From Vanilla planifolia (taxonomy: Eukaryota > Streptophyta > Magnoliopsida > Asparagales > Orchidaceae), in assembly GCA_023846275.1 (NCBI GenBank), contig JAIUJO010000292.1:124001-188000 (forward strand): a stretch of 64,000 nt of DNA. The letters are read 5' to 3'. The position numbers were made by a program, and so were the translations under genes. Below are positions 1-10,850 of the stretch, one piece after another; within the stretch, counting starts at the first letter, position 1; each line of letters starts with the position of its first letter. The notes below the pieces were generated by a model that did not search any database, was not told where the DNA came from, and saw only the letters and a program-made list of their open reading frames with translations.

Positions 1-2015
1 ATATTAACTTTAATTTTTGTGTGAAAAACTTATTTTATTATATTACTAATTTTTTGTTGAAACGTCGTAGCAACCTATTCCAATTTTTTAGTTTTGAAGA
101 TTTAGTAGAGTTGTCTTTTGGCAAAATGATTATATTAGTTGTTGTTTTGCTTTGTTTTTGTTGACGAAAGACACATAATCGATTTTTGCAAGCCACCCAA
201 AAACTGTTTGTGTGCATTTTATATTTTTGTTGATGTTTTTCACAAGTTTTTTAAAACTTTTTTTTTAAAAGGACCTTATTGTGTTCCAAAATAAAATTAA
301 CATTTGCTTAAAATCATTTTTAAATGTGTGCATAAGTTTAATAATAAAATTACCTCAAATCATTTTCTTTAGATGTTCTCTAAGGATCCAAAACTTTTAT
401 TCTATATAATTTGCCCACTCCATATGAACTCTTGTGAACCAAACTTTAATTGGTGTAAGAAAAAAATTTCTTTCTTGTAAGAAGAAATTTTTTAGTCGAT
501 CCATAACTCAAATTAATGTTTTGGCAAGTCTAGGTGGAGGTTGTTGTTCTAATAGACCACCAAACTTTTGTGACAATTGTTACCATTAAGAAAAGATTAG
601 GATGATTATGTATTTAAAATTTGTTGATAAAGAAATATGACAACTAACAAAAAAAAATTTAAATTGTTCCACAAAAAAGAGAAGATATTTTTATAATAAA
701 AGTATTTAGAAAAATAATTCAAAAAGAAAAATTCAACAATAGTTAAATGATAAAGTTATAAGTATTTTATATTATTGATGTAGGACACCATTAGGCTTCT
801 ATTAGGGTCTAAATTACAGCCTACAATACTTAAGATACTTAATGATTAGGGAATATAAAAAGATACTATGTTAATTTGAGATAAATAACATGTGTGTTAT
901 TTTAGAACTATTCAAACATTAGTGAAGTTGTGTAGATTATTTACTTGAGTAGATGGTAACACAATAAGCATTAAGTATTAAATCTTACAAAGTAATTTTT
1001 GTCATATTCAATTTCATATATATAAAATAGAGATTTTCAGAGAAACTCTATGTGAAGTACTTTAATAAAAAAGTATCCTTAAATTTCGATTATTATGTTG
1101 AAAATAAAAGTTGTTGAAAGGCCACACCTTTTTGGTGATGATGTCCTTTAATTTTATAGGCATTAGCATTTGGAGTACCAAAATTGTAAAAGGGTGACAT
1201 AGTGGTCATTTGGGATAATAGGAAAGATTGGGATATTAGTGAAAGAAAGTAGTTGTTTAGTTATTGACCCTCATAGTAGAAGGTTTATTACTTTTGATAT
1301 GTGTCTCTCATAAGTGATTTTGTTACCGACACTCCTGATGAAAAGTCTCTCACCTTTGATCATTGTCCCCCATAAGTAAAGTTTGAATCTCTTTAACTAA
1401 GTTGGGTACATACAATTTGTTCACTAAAGTGGAAACATAAAAAAAAATAATTTTATGACCCTTATAGTCTTGTGAACTTCCATATTTATAAAGATCTAAT
1501 AGGATCATTACTAATTTTTTTAAAAAAGTATTAAAAATATTAATTGAATTTAAAAAATTCAAAAATTAAATGTGTTTTTAGTCATGGTAACAATGAGCAA
1601 TGAAACGATGGGGTCACAAAATGGTAAGGTAGTGACACATGATAAAGAAGTTAGTCTTATTTTTGGATAGGCATGTCGGGACAGAGTGGGTTAATGGGAC
1701 TGTTGGTTATCGTGGGTCTTTGCAAGATGTTGTGGGTAACTGGTAAATGCATGACAGACATTAGTCGAACAATGTTATTTTTTAATTGTGTTTTTTTAAG
1801 TCTATGGGTTAGCAAAGGTAGTGATAGTAGTTTTTGAAAGTGTTTGTGATTACGGTAGATTAGGTGGATAGCAAAAGCAAACAAACTCAATAAAAAAATT
1901 TAATTTTAATTATTTTTGAAGTAATTTTGAACCAGATTTGTAACTATAGACGTATTGAACTAGTGTGACAATAAGCAATGCGTGTTTGTGACCATATGTT
2001 TGTTGCTTATATGTC
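1..2015 (-). repeat. Gypsy LTR, copy A (3' LTR, truncated by window edge)
   Basis: Collinear with about 52,310-54,290 in copy B, and its inner half with 57,060-58,110. Anchors shared by all three include the stretch around 1,162-1,185 (GCATTAGCATTTGGAG), the region 1,280-1,380, and AACTCAATAAAAAAA at about 1,885. The inner boundary is placed near 2,015 because similarity to the right-hand LTR of copy B stops at the equivalent point (58,110), while copies A and B go on together into internal sequence. The outer end lies before base 1. No coding potential is claimed: small minus-strand frames at 1,350-1,562, 1,657-1,890 and 1,910-2,200 lie in the LTR and are not genes. Confidence 0.65.
1280..1380 (-). 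repeat. 61-bp direct repeat inside gypsy LTR, copy A
   Basis: Two related units, about 1,280-1,317 and 1,341-1,380, each with a core like TTTGATNNNTGTC followed by CTCATAAGT or CCCATAAGT. The spacing is about 61 bases. The same pair occurs in both other LTR copies (53,557-53,660 and 57,363-57,470), so it belongs to the LTR rather than being a local duplication. Duplicated blocks of this size in LTRs are often enhancer repeats in other families; a regulatory role here is inference only. Confidence 0.55.
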
Positions 2016-2221
2016 ATCCTCCTGGGTGGGATAGAGATTAGCTGTGTGGTATCAGGTTGATGGGCATAGTAATGTTCTAACAAGTGTGGTGTGATGTGTT
2101 GTAAGCCATCAAAAGTAAGCCAAAATTTCTTGATTGAAGGTTTCCCTTCCAACAAACTAATAATTTTTAAGTTAATAATCTTTAGTTGAAATTGCCTCAT
2201 GATCTAAAATTTTCTTCACAT

Positions 2222-2450
2222 TTATATTACTTTTAAGGACAACGTAGTGCTAAGGAAAAATTCACTTAGCATGATAAACTTAGGCTCAAACGAGTCATTA
2301 AGTATTACATAGAGTACCTTATTATAGAAAAAATCCTTAATGTTAAAGGTTGACCTAATCTTATACTCTTCTAGCAAAATCCAATAGATATGCTGTTCCA
2401 AGTTTTTGAATATTCTTAAAATATCTAGCTTCAAGCACTAGTAATTTCTT
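2222..2450 (-). pseudogene. Gypsy integrase C-terminal tail remnant, copy A
   Basis: The minus-strand frame carries the pattern YWILLEEYKIRSTFNIKDF, which resembles the end of plant Ty3/gypsy integrases, where a hydrophobic strand is followed by S-x-T-F-N-V-x-D-L. It ends about 200 bases before the LTR, where the last coding part of pol normally lies. Copy B has the matching segment near 54,565-54,690 (LDFLRIFKNME) in a more broken form. It joins almost directly to a protease-like remnant, with no RT between. Recognition rests on a short motif plus its position; no catalytic residues belong to this part of the enzyme. Confidence 0.5.
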
Positions 2451-2837
2451 ATAAGGTACAAGAAGAAATAGTTCTCACATAACTCTGATTATAAGATAGT
2501 CTCTTTCATAAAATTCCTTGACTATTTCTTGAGCATCAACTAGTTTCTATTATCTTTAATTACTTCAATTAATATTTTTTGATATTATTGTAGGTAATAA
2601 AGCGATTTCAATGGAGGAAAAGTTTATTGATAAGGGAATAAAATCAATAAAAGATATTGGCTTATTACCATGAGCTTATATAATAAGTGATGGGTTTGAT
2701 AAAGTGGTGGTTAACTCTTTAATTATAAGAAAACAAAACTAAGTCTCTTTGATTAATGGTCTTCCCAACATGGGGTAGTATATTCAAGTTTAAGTCCTTT
2801 ATCTTTCTTTTTCATTTATCCATGGGCTTAGAATGTT

Positions 2838-3056
2838 TTATAGATTTGTTAGGCTTATGTGATTAGGGTCGCTCATATGATGGAATATGATATAATGTGA
2901 TGGTCTTTCTTTCACAAATAAAGAAATACATTTTTTCTTAAACATAAAAGTCATGTTCTTATAAAAAAAAACCTTGGTCTTCTGAAAATAAGTTGTCCTA
3001 CTTACGTAGGTGTAACAGCATAAAAAAACCTTATCATTATACTTACCCAATTTCAA
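2838..3056 (-). pseudogene. Gypsy retropepsin-region remnant, copy A
   Basis: A 72-codon minus-strand frame beginning MKLGKYNDKVFLC. This resembles the end of the aspartic-protease region of plant gypsy polyproteins, where a strand like I-G-K-Y-x-D-E-V is followed by an L-G-R-P-W segment and then a Y-S-F stretch. Here the middle reads SRTTYFQKTKVFFYKN and the later part CISLFVKE. Copy B (about 55,000-55,260) preserves YKTNTCSFIFEG in the equivalent place. The catalytic D-S/T-G is not visible. The match is a pattern judgement and could be wrong in detail, but the A/B collinearity is clear. Confidence 0.42.
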
Positions 3057-3399
3057 TGATACATAAAATCATTGCTTAATAGGATGTAGGTCTTATTTAT
3101 GAATAACATAGTGTAAGGGTTCAGATGTTCCAATAAAGAAGCTCTAATTTGTTTAATAGTAATAGGAGATATTATACTATTGTAACTACCATTATCTATG
3201 ATCAAGCAAAATGGTTTTTTCCTTAATATTTATGTTAGAGTTAAAGATATTGGTGCGCTTTTAGTCATCTTGTGATTATTTTGTTGTATGCATGCATATA
3301 ATATAAAATTTTTAATGTTTTCTATTTCTTTTTTAGATCTCATCAGACATTTTGTTTTCTTCCTGTTCCATTCATATAAATTAATGCCTTATCAGTTCA

Positions 3400-4480
3400 T
3401 AGTCATTGATCTCTTTGGATAATTTGTAGTCTTATGTCCCTCTTCATGGCGCTTAAAATAGGTGCATTAAAATTATGCGGGTTTGCATTAAAGAATGGTG
3501 TGGGGAATGGTTGACAATGCCTGTTTAGGATGATTAGAAACTAAGGTGGATGAGGTAGATGAAGTTTGAGTATGAGTTGTTGAGAAATGGTGGTGTTGGC
3601 ATTTGAATAAACTAGCTTATCATTTTGCTTAAAATAGAAATTCTACTTTTTTTTAGATTTTTAGCTATGTAATAGTCTTTCTTTAAGCTAGTAATATTTC
3701 TTAAGTTAAGCTTTTCCAACATTTATTTTTTCAAACTTACTATAAAATTAAAAAAATTCATTCTCAAGCTCATTTATATTGCACTTACGTTTATATTGTT
3801 TAAACTTATTAAAGTACTCTTCAGTGGATCTATCATTTTAGTAAAATTGTTTTAATTTATCTTTCATTTTGATATCATAGATTTAGAAAATAAACTTGTT
3901 ATACAACTTAATCTAAAGATTTTTTTTGAAGTTTAAGATACATCTTTATCATTGTTAATATATTATCAGTTTTAGTTTCTAAGGAACCTATGGGCAATAC
4001 AATAAGTTATTGTTATGAAATTAATATTTTTTACTAACTCATTTGGTGTTAGTCAAACCAATCATCCATATTAATTTGTTAGTTAATATAATCCTTAAGA
4101 TCATAATTACCATAAAAGATTAGAAAATATAGTTCCACATTTGGGAAGTGCTTTGATCTCAATGTTTCATAGGTCTTTTCTCTTTCATTAATATATCTAA
4201 ATTGTTATTTTAGACTAACTCAACTAAAGATTTATTTTCTTATACTATCATGAAATCCCTTATGGATATCATAGTCAAAATTATCAAAAAAAAAAATGAT
4301 GTCTTTTGTAGTTTCTATGTCTTAAAATTTTTTTCTTTTAAATCATTGGTGTATCTTTTTTTCTCCTATTATCTTTTTTCTTCTAAGATTTCATTCACAT
4401 TATTCGTTTCAAAGGATTTGTCCAACAAACTTTATGAGTTGTCTTGTTAATATTGATATTAATAGCATGAGATTTTAATT
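3400..4480 (-). pseudogene. Gypsy gag remnant with decayed zinc knuckle, copy A
   Basis: Nucleocapsid/capsid gene remnant in the minus direction. At 4,085-4,140 a YGNYDLKDY motif resembles the start of the plant gypsy capsid domain (N-D-P-E-A-Y-L-E-W). At 3,735-3,830 a segment KFKQYKRKCNINELE resembles the later helix of the Retrotrans_gag domain (E-F-x-x-L-x-x-R-C-x-I-x-E). At 3,410-3,465 is a CCHC knuckle remnant, YFKRHEEGHKTTNYPKR. The glycine-histidine pair and spacing are kept, but the cysteine positions read Y, R and Y. Several in-frame stops make it non-functional. Copy B repeats these features at 55,607-56,450. Confidence 0.62.
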
Positions 4481-4739
4481 TATATTTTGTTTTTGGTTTT
4501 AAACTAATTCTTGACTTTCTTTTACAATTTGATTGGACCTATTAGATCTTATTATAACAGAAAGGTTTGCCACATAAGCAGATATCAAAGAAGATAATTT
4601 GAGAATTTTTTGTAATAAAATTAGAAGCAAGGTAATCATATTTGTAGACCAACAAAACTAAGATAAGTTGTGCTTATAGGAAATAGCAAGTGATCAATGT
4701 CTAGCATTTGCATTGTTAAAAAAAATGATTGTTTGATTT

Positions 4740-5344
4740 AAACATTGAGCCACACCAAGAAAAACTTACCAACACTCACTAACCAATCTTCACAAGTGAA
4801 TACCTCCATGGAAAACTTGATTGTGCATTTCAATTTATTTATTATTGTTTGATTTTTTGATGAAAAATTTAAAAATCAATCCAAAAATGATTAATAACCT
4901 AAATATGATGGTTTTGTTATCACCAAAGAAGTGTTGTGCAATCAAGCATTCAACATCTAGAATTATCTGTGTCTTGATCTGAAAACTTATTTTCTATATA
5001 TAAACAAAATAATTACTCAAAGATATCTCTCATTAATGAGTTTAAATATAATTGAAAGTATCGTGAGTGAGTTATTGTAAGGAAAAAAATTCAAATCTTC
5101 AAAAAATTATAGTTGATTCTCTTTATGATTAACTGCAAAATTATTTGGAAGATAAGCAAATGAAAAGATAAGAAAACTTAGAAAAGGTGATCATTATTAC
5201 TGTGAACTACATAAAGTATTTCAAATATTTAAAAAGCATAATAAGAATTTCATAATAATGTAATAACATTGCATTAGAAAAAAATACTAAAATTTATAAG
5301 AATACATAAAATATTAGGATAATTAAACACTTAACATATTGAAA
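4740..5344. other. No recognisable feature
   Basis: Mixed AT-rich sequence right of gypsy copy A. It may contain the badly decayed 5' LTR of that element, but I found no stretch that aligns convincingly with the LTR at 1-2,015. No open frame above about 60 codons and no RNA-like structure was noticed. Confidence 0.4.
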
Positions 5345-5780
5345 GCTATGTGCAAAACATATTTAATGGAAAATATTTTCAAGATCGAATGTGTAACAAA
5401 TTCACCAAACCAAGCCATGAATTTTATACAAAAACTATAATTTTAAAAATCAAGTTCATAACAAGTATGTTGTGTGGGCATGCATTATGTGGGCACAATA
5501 ATTCTTTTAAAGGATTGCAAACGATCAAGGCGGATGTAGGGACAACTTATGTACTTGTAAGCATATTTTTTTCTTCTGTCTAAGCTAAATTATAATGATC
5601 ATTTACAATTAGTGCGCCTAAACAACAAGGTTTGGTTTGTAGATTTGAGCATGGTTTGTGTTATTAGTAATAGGGTAGATTGATCCATCATGTATGTTGT
5701 CTTGGATAGTATTTCCTTTTATTCTTGTATATTTTTAATCCTTTGAATAATAAAATTATCTTACTTTTTATTTATAAAAA
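5345..5780. other. Unidentified island of more mixed composition
   Basis: Denser in G and C than its surroundings (for example around 5,470-5,560), with a 77-codon plus-strand frame at 5,350-5,583 whose product I do not recognise. A GTAAG sits near 5,558, but no acceptor or second exon can be argued. The right end, around 5,690-5,780, is pyrimidine-rich and passes through an AATAAAA-like string near 5,747, which recalls the 3' end of plant LINE copies or of a retrocopy. It could be a relic of a host gene, a retrocopy or an older transposon. Confidence 0.25.
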
Positions 5781-5789
5781 CGTATTTGA

Positions 5790-8700
5790 CTCTTTCTAAT
5801 CAGCAAGATATTTTCAATTTATATTTTAAAATGTTATTTTCTATAATTTTAATTTTATTGATTACTCTATATTTTATATTTTATTATTTTTATTTATCAA
5901 AAATTGTTTAAAAATTATATGTATTATATTATATTTATTTTTAAAAAAAATTTATTGTGAAAAAACTAATATTAATATTATTTTAAAAATATTGGTTCTA
6001 GTCATTACTTGTTAATGTAATATTTTGGCTAATTTTTAATGATTTAAATTTGTATCATCTCACATAGTTTTACTTCACTATTTTCTTTATATTTGCTTAT
6101 TTCCAAAGTTTGGAATATCACAAATTTTTTTATCATATGATATAATGATTTTTAAAAAAACTAAATAACTAATATTAAATAATGTAAATGATTTTTTATT
6201 CTATAGTATATGATATTTTTATTAATTTCAAACATATATGTCATGCTCAAAGTAAATGATATTTATATATTATTGAATTTTCTTTCAAAATTATGGTTAA
6301 TTTTGAACTTTTGTTAGAATGTTGACTTAGATTTTTTAATTTCTCAAATACTAAATAAAAAGTTAAAAATGTTATAATCAAAATTTAAAATTTAAATATA
6401 TATTAAAAAAATATGCAAGTGTAAGCAATGTAGCATAAAGAATAAAAATAGATAAAGTTATCAAGAATAAAATCTAAAATATTTAGACTTATTTGAATAA
6501 TTAACTTAAGAGAAATTATATCATGTCATATAGATAGTTTAAAGGAATAAGAAAAAAAAAATAGTAAAATAAATATAATGAACTTAAAATAATTTTGTAT
6601 ATTTGAACAAAATATTTAAAAATTTTTTTTAAATATCTCAATTTAATGAACCTTCACCTTATAATAAAAATTAAAAATTTAAAGTTTCACAAATACAAAT
6701 ATTTGATAGCATAATGGAATACTAAAAATGTTAAAAACTTTTTCATAATAAAATTAATAAATACTTTTGATAGAAAATATCAAACACTTAATTAATATTC
6801 TAAAAAAAACAATAGGTAAACAAGTTATGTAGCCATGTAAAAAAATAGTAAATAGTACCACTTAGTTAATAAGGTTTTGTTAGACATGTAAAAAAGCATT
6901 ATTAACTAGCATTTCCTACATATTGCAATATATAAATTTAGGTATTGAAAATATATTATATTAAAAATTTGAAATATTAAATATTTTATATTATTGAAAA
7001 TAAATAATAGATATTTTATTCCTTATTTTCGTTGATTTAAAATTTAAATTTAAACAATTGCTTTTATTTCTCCATTATAATATTTATTTTTATATTTGCT
7101 TCAATTTGAATCTAGCATTACTCAATTTTTTAAATAATATATATTCATTGATATATTATTACAAATCATTAACTTCATAAAAATTTAAGCTATATTTATG
7201 CTTACGATAACTTCAAATTTTAGCTACAATATTAATGGAATTTGTAAAACCAATTTCATTAGAAAATTATAAACAATTGTTTATGAATTTAAATTGTTTT
7301 ATTACATTCATAAAAATAAACTTAAAAATTTTCAAATTTAAGTAAAACAAGATAACAATGAAAAAAATTAAATAATTTCAATAATAAAATATTGATAATA
7401 TTAGAAAAAAATTCTTGAAAAATATGTTATTAAAAACTTTAAAAAAAGAAAAAAAATATAATAATAGAAGAAAAAAAATTGTAATTTTAAATTTTTTAAT
7501 AGGATTGTATAATCACAAAATATATTTAAAGATTAGAATAAATATTAAGAAATCAAGATCGATTCCAAATTTATGATATATACTTCTTTCTTTCCCTTTT
7601 ATTTGCAATAACAAATTTGTCATACTTTTATTATTATAGAAAGTTTTCTAGTATAAATCAAATTAGTATTATATTTCGAGTTTTTTATACTTTCCTTATG
7701 ATCAGTTTATTTCTACATTTTTATACTTTTAAATTTTGTAAATTTGTGTGCTTTACATCATAATAAATTATGCAATTTGTTTTAAGAATTTTAGATAATT
7801 GCAATACAACTCTCTAAAAATTTTTATTTATTATTTGTTAAAATTTATTTGCTTGTCATAATAAATATTTAATTGTTTTGAATTTTTAATATTTTACATT
7901 AGATTTGTTTCTTATATCATTTTACTTTACAATACTTATTTTTATTATTTTAATGATTTTTTTTGGACAAAGAAAATGCTTTAGTGTTTACCATGAAATA
8001 AATCAAATTTATTAAATAAAATAATTTTTAGCATTGTTAAGATATGTGATTGCTGAATAAAAATATAGCACTTGAGATAGAAATATATAAAGTTCTTATA
8101 ATAGTAAAATAGTTTTCACATTTTAATATTTTTGAAAAAGATAAACAAAATAGTTTCCATACAAATATCTAAAATATTTAATGTTGTCTACATCTAAAAA
8201 TTTAATTTTTTATTAGAATTTATAAAAAGAAGTTACTTTTAATAAAGAGAAAACATAACTTAAAAATTGTAATTTTAACCAATAATTTAATTAAAATGTA
8301 AATATTACAAGTAAAAATATATAAAGTCTTAAACATATCATCAATTAAAAAAAATATTAAAACATAAATAAACAAAAATTATTTGAATAACTATGGAAAT
8401 TAAAAAAATATTAAAACTAAAAACATATCCTCAATATAACAAAATATTAATAAACAATATAAATATAAATTATTCACCCAATTCATCAGTAATAAATCTC
8501 TTTTTTTATTAAACTAAAAATAGTCACAACTTGAATAAAAGATGTTAAAAATTTAAAAACAAATACACAAAAAATTGTAATATGTTTAATATTTGAAAAG
8601 CTAAAAGTTATGATGAAGTTTTTTTTGTGAGTACAAATAAATATATAAGTTTAATCAAAAATCCAAAATGATAAGAAAAGGTACATGAAAAAATAAACAA

Positions 8701-8850
8701 TAATAATAAATTAGTGGTCACCATAATTTGTAAACTATCTATGTTATATGTGATAGATAAGGGATGATATTTATATTAATTATACTTCCTTTTAATTTTG
8801 AGAGTTTTTCATGCTATTGGCATCTAATCCAAAATTATGTTAGCAACTTC
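5790..8850. other. AT desert with no recognised feature
   Basis: Extremely AT-rich sequence with short A and T runs. It has no frame above about 60 codons, no transposon motif I can name and no clear tandem repeat. It is probably old repeat sequence decayed past recognition; that is inference. Confidence 0.5.
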
Positions 8851-10850
8851 ATCAAAATTCTATAAGTATGACTTAAAATGGTAATGTTTTTTTGTTATAT
8901 CATTTGGTCTTTAAAAATGGAGATATTTATCCAATTCTTTTGAAATATCTTATTAATCATTTATTCTTAGTTATTTATGTTTTTATTAGTATTAAAAAAC
9001 TTATTCATTATATTTTAAATATTTAGAGTTATTTGTTGGTGTAACTTTTTTATTATCCATGAAATTTTATATTTTATGCATTTAAGTACTTTTTATGATA
9101 ATACCGATTCTTTTGAATTGCTTAAATATATTGTGCTACTAATCATTTTTTTAAAACCCCAGAAAGACTTTACATTGTTTACTAGATCATTGAAGATATA
9201 AAACTGCCATTATTTATTTATGAAATGTAAAAAATTATTTTTAAAATTTTTGTGTTTTTTGCTATTAGAATTATGTTGTATTTGTTTGAAAAGTTTTTAT
9301 ACTTATGTTGATATATTCGTTGTTTGGAATGATACACCAATTTTTCTTTAAACTTTTATATGAAAAATTTAAACATTCTAAATGTTTGATTTTAATGAAC
9401 TTGAATTTTAATTTTTTTTTATTTTTAAATATTATATATAATGGATGATTACGCAAACCATGTGCTTTACATTTTTCAGTAGTTAATTAACTAATGTTTA
9501 ATGTCAAAAATTTTAAATAATATATCCTTTTTTATTTTTCTATCATAATTTTTTAAATTATGAAATAAAAATCATAAAAGTTATATAAAACAAAAAAATA
9601 TAAATAGTTATATCTTTTGTGCATGAAATTTTAAATTGTTTTAGTGTAAACAAATTTGTGCAAATATGAATAACAATAACGGAATGGAAATTTTAAAATT
9701 TTAAAACTTTTGACATCTTATGTAAAAAAGGTTTTCTTTATAATACAATTATTCGAGATACAATATTATAGGTTAAAAAATTGAACTTTAAACATTAAAT
9801 CAATACACTATACATTAAAATGTTTAGTTTATTTTCGACCATTAGTCATATTTTTAAATAATTTTAGCATAATACATTTTGAGAATGTGACGTCTCATTT
9901 GTCATATATTTTAATCATTAGAAACAGATACAATAATTCAATTTTTATTTGAAATATGATATTATTAAATTTTTTTGGCTATTTATGTGTTTAGTAGTAT
10001 AATAAAAGTTTTTTATTATATTTTAAATGTTAGGATTTATTTCCATCATAAATCACTATAATCTTGTAATATTTTAGATTTTATGCTTTTAAAGTGATTC
10101 CTATCTAATGCTCATTCTTTTAAATAGCTTTAATATTTTTTGCTTCAAAGTACTTTTTTTATTCAATCTAAAAAATGTTTCTTACTACATTTGCTAGAAC
10201 ATGAATCATGTATCACTATTATGAATTATCAATGATATGTCTTACATAAATTTTTAAATTGTTTGTTTTATTTGTCATTACAATTATGTTTTATTTGCTT
10301 TAAATATTTTATAATATATTATTATTTTTTCAATGTTTGGAATAATACATCAATTCCTTTTTTTAAATTATATGTTTATAAATTGTAATGTTTATTTATT
10401 TATTTCTTAAAATTCTATTTAATGGAACATTATGCAGTGCTTCTACTCAAATTTTTAGCAAGTATTTTACTTATTTTTTATGTTAGAAATATTATGTTAA
10501 TAATTTTATTTATTTTTATGGTTAAAATGTTTTAATTAAGCAATAAACTATCTTAAGAAGTATATAAAAAATAAAAAAATTTCAAAACTATATTTTTTAT
10601 CAAAGAAATTTCAAATTTCTTTAATTTAAAAAACTTCACTCAATTAAAAAAACATTAATTAGAGAAATTGTTTAAAATTTTCAAAATTATGTCACACTAT
10701 GCAAAAGAAGGTTATCTTAATGGTACAATTATTGAAAATATATTATTATAAGTTGTTAAAATAAAAACTATAACTTGAAAATATGGATCAGTATGTTATA
10801 TATAGAAATGTGTTAGTATATAAAACTTTTAAAATAATTGACAAAAAACA
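8850..10850. repeat. Two-unit tandem repeat of about 1 kb (decayed)
   Basis: Unit 1 is about 8,850-9,850 and unit 2 about 9,860-10,850, in direct orientation with a period of about 1,010 bases. Anchors run in the same order: ATTATGTTGTATTTG at 9,270 versus ATTATGTTTTATTTG at 10,282; GTTTGGAATGATACA at 9,321 versus GTTTGGAATAATACA at 10,337; and ATACAATTATTCGAGA near 9,740 versus GTACAATTATTGAAAA near 10,720. The rest is interrupted by indels. It may be the last two units of an old satellite, or a duplicated unknown element. No coding signal lies inside. The frame at 9,271-9,456 is incidental. Confidence 0.55.

Larger units (their letters stand above)
1..4740 (-). mobile_element. Decayed Ty3/gypsy LTR-retrotransposon derivative, copy A
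   Basis: Minus-strand element cut by the window start. From high to low coordinates it reads gag (about 4,480-3,400), protease-like remnant (3,056-2,838), integrase C-terminal tail (2,450-2,222), then the 3' LTR (about 2,015 down to 1). The stretch is collinear along its whole length with 52,300-56,800 (copy B), in the same orientation. RT, RNase H and the integrase core are absent: only about 1 kb separates the gag zinc knuckle from the integrase tail, against several kb in a complete element. Frames are broken throughout. The right end (5' LTR) is not recognisable beyond about 4,740, so the element is truncated or its 5' LTR has decayed. Family assignment is by visual motif matching. Confidence 0.72.
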
